Shown piece by piece: positions 60,243-64,000 of a stretch of DNA of 64,000 nucleotides (position 1 is its first letter; the number at the start of each line of letters is the position of its first letter). Below the pieces are notes generated by a model, which worked only from the letters and a program-made list of their open reading frames with translations, ran no database searches and was not told where the DNA came from. This DNA is from Ruegeria lacuscaerulensis (GTDB taxonomy: Bacteria > Pseudomonadota > Alphaproteobacteria > Rhodobacterales > Rhodobacteraceae), in contig NZ_WQDY01000005.1 of NCBI RefSeq assembly GCF_013033355.1, positions 1-64,000 on the forward strand. Reading direction: 5' to 3'. Both the position numbers and the translations under genes were made by a program.

Positions 60243-61106
60243 TCAGAACCACTGACCGGATTCGATCAGGCCCAAATCCAGCAATTGGGTCGAGTTCCAT
60301 TCGAACGCGACCGAGTTCCGCCACTTGAAGCTTGGGATGTCGAAGGTCGACCCGGCGTTTGATTTCAGTGCTTTAGCCGCACGGAATGAGCAGATCGCTG
60401 CGGTCAGGTTGTGGTGCCAGGGGCAGGAATACGTGTTATATTCTGGTTCGCTAAAGGTGTGATCGGGCAACAGGCGCAGATTTTTGCGGGGCTTGAACAG
60501 GCCAATCCTGTCGATGCGGCGGCGTTCATAGGGGATGTGGTCTTCGAACCTCCAGCGCAAACCACCGGACATGTCCAGCTGGCGCTCTAGCGGCTGACCA
60601 TCAGGAGTGTGGCGAGTGTGGGCATAGTATCCAATGCGGTCCAGCATAGCACGATCCGGAGCCACTCCGTTGGGGAAAGCCGTAAGGTCATCGGCATACA
60701 GATCGACCACATGGGTCAACATCGCATCGCGGCGTTCTTCGGTGTGAAAGGCTAGCATCTCACCGATGGTGCGGGTCTCGCAGAAGGGGAAGAACAGGTA
60801 TTCGGCGTTGTAGCAGTAATACATCCAATTGGATGGAGCGGCTTCAATCACCTTGTTAATCGTGTCGAAAACGACGGTCCGCGGTGCGCAGGTCAACGCA
60901 ACCCGGTGAATACGTTTTGTCAATTCCTCCGGCAGTGTGAATTCTGCGGGCATAAAGGCGATCAGATTGGTAAACCCAAGTTTCAGGTGATGGCGTATTG
61001 TACTTTCAAGTTCGACATCGTCCTCGGCAAAGATCAGGGCAATCGGCCCCTTTTTCAGCGCATCCGTGCCGGATTGCAGGAAAGAGTTTACAGAGTCGTA
61101 CTGCAT
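60243..61106 (-). CDS. Unrecognised conserved protein, glycosyltransferase-like
   Basis: 287 residues from ATG 61106. No family is securely recognised. The N-terminus KKGPIALIFAEDDVELESTIRHHLKLGFTNLIAFMP resembles the GT2/A-type strand-loop seen in proteins that read nucleotide sugars. NWMYYCYNAEYLFFPFCETRTIGEMLAFHTEERRDAM and WHHNLTAAICSFRAAKALKSN look like conserved blocks. No signal peptide or membrane segment. The start is uncertain; ATG 61166 would add 20 residues. It is divergent from miaB. Confidence 0.7.
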   Translation of the reverse strand: MQYDSVNSFLQSGTDALKKGPIALIFAEDDVELESTIRHHLKLGFTNLIAFMPAEFTLPEELTKRIHRVALTCAPRTVVFDTINKVIEAAPSNWMYYCYNAEYLFFPFCETRTIGEMLAFHTEERRDAMLTHVVDLYADDLTAFPNGVAPDRAMLDRIGYYAHTRHTPDGQPLERQLDMSGGLRWRFEDHIPYERRRIDRIGLFKPRKNLRLLPDHTFSEPEYNTYSCPWHHNLTAAICSFRAAKALKSNAGSTFDIPSFKWRNSVAFEWNSTQLLDLGLIESGQWF

Positions 61107-61227
61107 GGCCTGTTCGCGCTCGTCTTGCTGGTGTTTTGGGTCAAAATCGGGTAATCGCGCGGGCATTGCAAGCGGCGTTCGTAAGGTATAGATGACGCCG
61201 ATCCCGCGAACGCAAAAGGCCCTACCC

Positions 61228-62547
61228 ATGTCGGAACCTAAAAAGCTGTACATCAAGACCTATGGTTGCCAGATGAACGTCTATGACAGCGAACGTATGG
61301 CCGAAACGCTCGGCGGTCAGGGATATGTAGAGACAAAAAGCCCCGATGACGCTGATATGATCTTGTTGAACACCTGCCACATTCGTGAAAAGGCCGCTGA
61401 AAAGGTCTATTCCGAGTTGGGTCGTTTCAAAGGTCTGAAGGCGGAAAAGCCTGATCTTAAGATCGGGGTGGCCGGTTGTGTTGCACAGGCCGAGGGCGAA
61501 GAGATCATGCGCCGTCAGCCTCTGGTCGATCTGGTGGTGGGGCCGCAAAGCTATCACCGTCTGCCCGAGATGGAAGCCAAGACCCGCGAGGGTACCAAGG
61601 CGCTGGACACCGATTTCCCGGAAGAAGACAAGTTCGAAAAGCTCAAGAACCGACCCAAAGCCAAGCGCGGTCCCACGGCGTTTTTGACCGTTCAGGAAGG
61701 TTGCGACAAATTCTGTGCCTTCTGTGTTGTGCCCTATACCCGCGGGGCCGAAGTCAGCCGCCCGGCGGATCGCATCATCCGCGAGGCGCAGGATCTGGTC
61801 GAACGCGGCGTGCGCGAAATCACTTTGCTGGGTCAGAACGTCAACGCCTATCACGGGGCTGGCCCGAACGGTGACACGACGCTGGCGGGGTTGATCTGGG
61901 AGTTGAACAAGGTTGACGGGCTGGAACGTATCCGATTCACCACGTCGCACCCCAACGACATGGCCGATGACCTGATCGAAGCGCACGGAACCTGCGACAA
62001 GCTGATGCCCTATCTGCACCTGCCGGTTCAGTCGGGCTCGGACCGGATTCTGAAACGGATGAATCGCAGCCACACGGCGGACAGCTATCTGCGCCTGATC
62101 GAACGCATCCGTGAAGCACGGCCCGATATCATGATGTCGGGCGACTTCATCGTGGGCTTCCCCGAGGAGACAGAAGAGGACTTTCAGGCCACGTTGGATC
62201 TGGTGGAGCAGGTGAGGTACGGGTACGCGTATTCGTTCAAGTATTCGACCCGTCCGGGAACGCCGGCGGCCGAACGGTCTCAGGTTGATCCTGAGGTGGC
62301 GGATGACCGCCTACAGCGCCTGCAGGCTGTGATCACCCGTCATCAGCGCGAAATTCAGGATGCCATGGTAGGCCGGAATGTCCGTGTTCTGTTCGAAAAG
62401 CCGGGTCGCCTGCCTGGCCAAATGGTCGGAAAATCCGAGTATCTTCATTCGGTTCACGTCTCGGGCGCCAATGTCGAGGTGGGTGAGTTGCGCGACGTTC
62501 GCATCACCGCGTCGGGGGCAAATTCGCTTGCGGGCGAGCTGCTCTGA
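61228..62547 (+). CDS. miaB: tRNA-2-methylthio-N6-isopentenyladenosine synthase MiaB
   Basis: 439 residues, radical-SAM methylthiotransferase acting on adenosine 37 of tRNA. The N-terminal domain holds the first cluster cysteines ([21 protein letters not shown]). The radical-SAM motif CxxxCxxC is in [17 protein letters not shown] near 157-163, and a TRAM domain closes the chain (residues about 375-439). ATG 61228 follows AAAAGG at good spacing. In many bacteria miaB is followed by phoH and ybeY; here an outer-membrane protein gene lies between miaB and phoH. Confidence 0.96.
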   Translation: MSEPKKLYIKTYGCQMNVYDSERMAETLGGQGYVETKSPDDADMILLNTCHIREKAAEKVYSELGRFKGLKAEKPDLKIGVAGCVAQAEGEEIMRRQPLVDLVVGPQSYHRLPEMEAKTREGTKALDTDFPEEDKFEKLKNRPKAKRGPTAFLTVQEGCDKFCAFCVVPYTRGAEVSRPADRIIREAQDLVERGVREITLLGQNVNAYHGAGPNGDTTLAGLIWELNKVDGLERIRFTTSHPNDMADDLIEAHGTCDKLMPYLHLPVQSGSDRILKRMNRSHTADSYLRLIERIREARPDIMMSGDFIVGFPEETEEDFQATLDLVEQVRYGYAYSFKYSTRPGTPAAERSQVDPEVADDRLQRLQAVITRHQREIQDAMVGRNVRVLFEKPGRLPGQMVGKSEYLHSVHVSGANVEVGELRDVRITASGANSLAGELL

Positions 62548-62729
62548 ACCTGGCTGAAACTGTGGTGAAAACACCAACGCCTGATTCTGAACCGAAAATT
62601 AACACTTGATTTATGACTTCGATCTATGCTCGGAGAAATGCTAGATTTTTTAGGGGTCTAGGGTTCCATACGTATCAGGAGTTCTAGTCTCCTAGGCAGA
62701 TCAGTGTGTCGAGATGTCGGAGAGTGCGA

Positions 62730-63491
62730 GTGTTTGAATTGACGGTTCTGAAAAGCTCTGGTTTGCGTCTGTTCTGGGGGCTACTTACTTCCATTGTCTT
62801 CGGGTCCTGCGCTTTGGCCGGGAATCCAGAACCTGGTCTCACCGATCCGCCAGTAGTCAACCCCAAGCGTTCTAACGGCGACATAAGTGCATTTTACCTG
62901 GGCGTTTCCGGTGGATATTCTCTCGGAGGAACAGATGAGTTTGGGTTGGCAACGCCCGGGGCCACATTTCCCGTTGGAGACTTGGATCTGAAGGGGTCAT
63001 TCGGCGGTGTTCGCGCAGGTTGGCGTGGAGTGCTTCCTGCGCGAAGTGGGCGCGACTACGTATATGGGCTAGAGATTGGGTACGAGTTCGGCTCGATAGA
63101 TGATGAAGTCACCACCTCGGTCAATGGCGTGTCTGTTACCGGCGGCTCCGAGGTGTCTGATATATTTTCTGTACGGTTTCGCAGTGGCCTGACGAACAAA
63201 AGCGGCAGTATTTTGTATTTTGTGTCTGCTGGTTATGTTCGCGGAGATGTCGAAACGACGAACAGCCTTACGTTTGGCCCGACAGCCCAGTCCTTCCAGG
63301 AATCCGACAGCAGGAATGGTTTTTCTGTCAGTATCGGAGCTGAGCATAGCCTGAACGACGATTGGTCGATCACTGGTGAATACGAATATGTTCAGTTTGA
63401 GGGCAAGGATGTCGAGTTCGGCAACGGGTTTTCGACTCGTTCGACGCCTGAGTATCGCAGTCTTCGGTTTGGCTTGAACTACACGTTCTGA
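62730..63491 (+). CDS. Outer-membrane beta-barrel protein
   Basis: 253 residues from GTG 62730, which has GGAGAG 5 bases upstream. A signal peptide (LKSSGLRLFWGLLTSIVFGSCALAG) is cleaved around residue 30. The rest alternates polar and hydrophobic residues in strands (AFYLGVSGGYSLGG, GLEIGYEFGS, YFVSAGYVRGD, ITGEYEYVQFEG) and ends RFGLNYTF with a terminal aromatic residue, the signal for barrel insertion. The pattern fits Omp25/OmpA-like small porins of alphaproteobacteria. Base composition seems lower in GC than that of miaB. Confidence 0.85.
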   Translation: MFELTVLKSSGLRLFWGLLTSIVFGSCALAGNPEPGLTDPPVVNPKRSNGDISAFYLGVSGGYSLGGTDEFGLATPGATFPVGDLDLKGSFGGVRAGWRGVLPARSGRDYVYGLEIGYEFGSIDDEVTTSVNGVSVTGGSEVSDIFSVRFRSGLTNKSGSILYFVSAGYVRGDVETTNSLTFGPTAQSFQESDSRNGFSVSIGAEHSLNDDWSITGEYEYVQFEGKDVEFGNGFSTRSTPEYRSLRFGLNYTF

Positions 63492-63650
63492 CCTCCTTAA
63501 GTCTGGTGGCCTTTGGGCCTGAAGTCGGTTCGATATACTCGAGTGCAATCGGCGGTTTTGTCATTCGTTTGCGAAAATTTGAATCTGTGGCTTGCGCCCA
63601 CCGGCAATTGTTGTCACGCTCGGGGAGAAACGCCAAGACAGGAGAACGGA

Positions 63651-64000
63651 TTGGCCATCGGTGCCCTTACCCCACCGCAAGATGAAATGCCCCAGCGTGA
63701 GGCGTTTGTTGAATTTCCCGACAACCGGTTGTTGATTGATTTGTGCGGCGAATATGACCGTAATCTGACCGACATCGAACAAAAACTCTCGGTGCAGATT
63801 GTGCGCCGTGGCAACCAGCTTGTGGTCATGGGCGACGAAGACGCCCAGAAACAAGCGATCGAAGTTTTACAGGCGCTTTATACAAGACTGGAAACTGGCA
63901 AGGATGTCGAAGCCGCCGACGTGGATCGCGAATTGCGCATGGGCGGGTCCGAGAAGGGAACGGGAAGTCGCGAAGGTGATCAGCTCGAGATGTTCAAGGG
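63651..64000 (+). CDS. PhoH family ATPase (5' part, cut by window end)
   Basis: The first 116 codons of a PhoH-like protein, beginning at TTG 63651 with AGGAGA 5 bases upstream: MAIGALTPPQDEM, then REAFVEFPDNRLLIDLCGEYDRNLTDIEQKLSVQIVRRGNQLVVMGDE. These residues form the KH-like N-terminal part of PhoH/YbeZ proteins. The ATPase domain would follow beyond 64000. The miaB-phoH-ybeY set acts in tRNA and rRNA maturation. Confidence 0.85.
   Translation, partial: MAIGALTPPQDEMPQREAFVEFPDNRLLIDLCGEYDRNLTDIEQKLSVQIVRRGNQLVVMGDEDAQKQAIEVLQALYTRLETGKDVEAADVDRELRMGGSEKGTGSREGDQLEMFK

Noticed and set aside
1..64000. CRISPR arrays, tRNA/rRNA genes, insertion sequences, prophage genes
   Set aside because: No regular repeat-spacer array, no tRNA-like cloverleaf with the T-loop consensus, and no transposase or integrase motif was seen.

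Overview
The window looks like a chromosomal segment of a marine alphaproteobacterium of the Roseobacter group (Rhodobacteraceae). The reasons are the GC-rich coding sequence, the dense operons with ATGA start/stop overlaps, the fabI-fabB-fabA block divergent from an Irr-type Fur regulator, the miaB-phoH neighbourhood, the C-P lyase operon containing DUF1045 and hexapeptide acetyltransferase genes, and the dimethylglycine-dehydrogenase-like/MttB-like pair. This assignment is inference from gene content; no rRNA gene is present. I see no tRNA, rRNA, CRISPR array, insertion sequence or prophage.

Layout. 1-4.2 kb: a terminator of an upstream gene, an exported amidohydrolase, an FkbM-type methyltransferase, a DUF1127 protein and rpe. 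4.2-17.9 kb: a complete phosphonate uptake and C-P lyase locus. It holds phnC-phnD-phnE1-phnE2-acetyltransferase, then the divergent regulator phnF, then phnG-H-I-HAD-J-VOC-K-L-N, a convergent DUF1045 gene, and phnM. A Pho-box-like triple repeat precedes phnC and a GntR/HutC-type operator precedes phnG. phnP is missing; the DUF1045 protein carries two HxT motifs of 2H phosphoesterases and may fill that step.

17.9-24.4 kb (minus strand): seven genes joined by 4-base or shorter overlaps. They encode two MurG/COG4671-like glycosyltransferases, two GT4 glycosyltransferases, a histidine phosphatase, a NodB-like deacetylase and a small methyltransferase. This looks like a compact, uncharacterised surface-glycan or glycolipid pathway. 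24.4-27.1 kb: a large MscS-type channel. 27.2-34.4 kb (minus): a Yej-type peptide ABC importer with a CaiB/BaiF CoA-transferase as last gene. 34.7-35.8 kb: a paralogue of the small methyltransferase, and a glutathione S-transferase.

35.9-41.9 kb: a methylated-amine island with a dimethylglycine/sarcosine dehydrogenase-like flavoprotein, an MttB-superfamily methyltransferase without pyrrolysine, a TetR regulator and a DAO-type oxidase. 41.9-46.6 kb: an unrecognised protein, a DUF3307 membrane protein, and a striking 1002-residue ABC-exporter-like protein. That protein has lost every ATPase motif, carries an insertion of about 300 residues in the nucleotide-binding domain, ends in a cyclic-nucleotide-binding domain, and seems to start at ATA. 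An ArsR regulator lies convergent to it.

46.6-54.4 kb (minus): catabolic genes (enolase-superfamily enzyme, zinc alcohol dehydrogenase, MFS transporter, three alpha/beta hydrolases, threonine-dehydratase-like PLP enzyme, haloacid dehalogenase). 54.5-64 kb: housekeeping (SlyD-type FKBP, fabI-fabB-fabA, irr, miaB, start of phoH), plus a LysR/phytanoyl-CoA-dioxygenase-family pair, an unrecognised protein and an outer-membrane beta-barrel.

Start sites were chosen by Shine-Dalgarno spacing, family N-termini and overlaps, and differ from the longest possible frame in many genes. All functional calls come from reading motifs, not from a database search.
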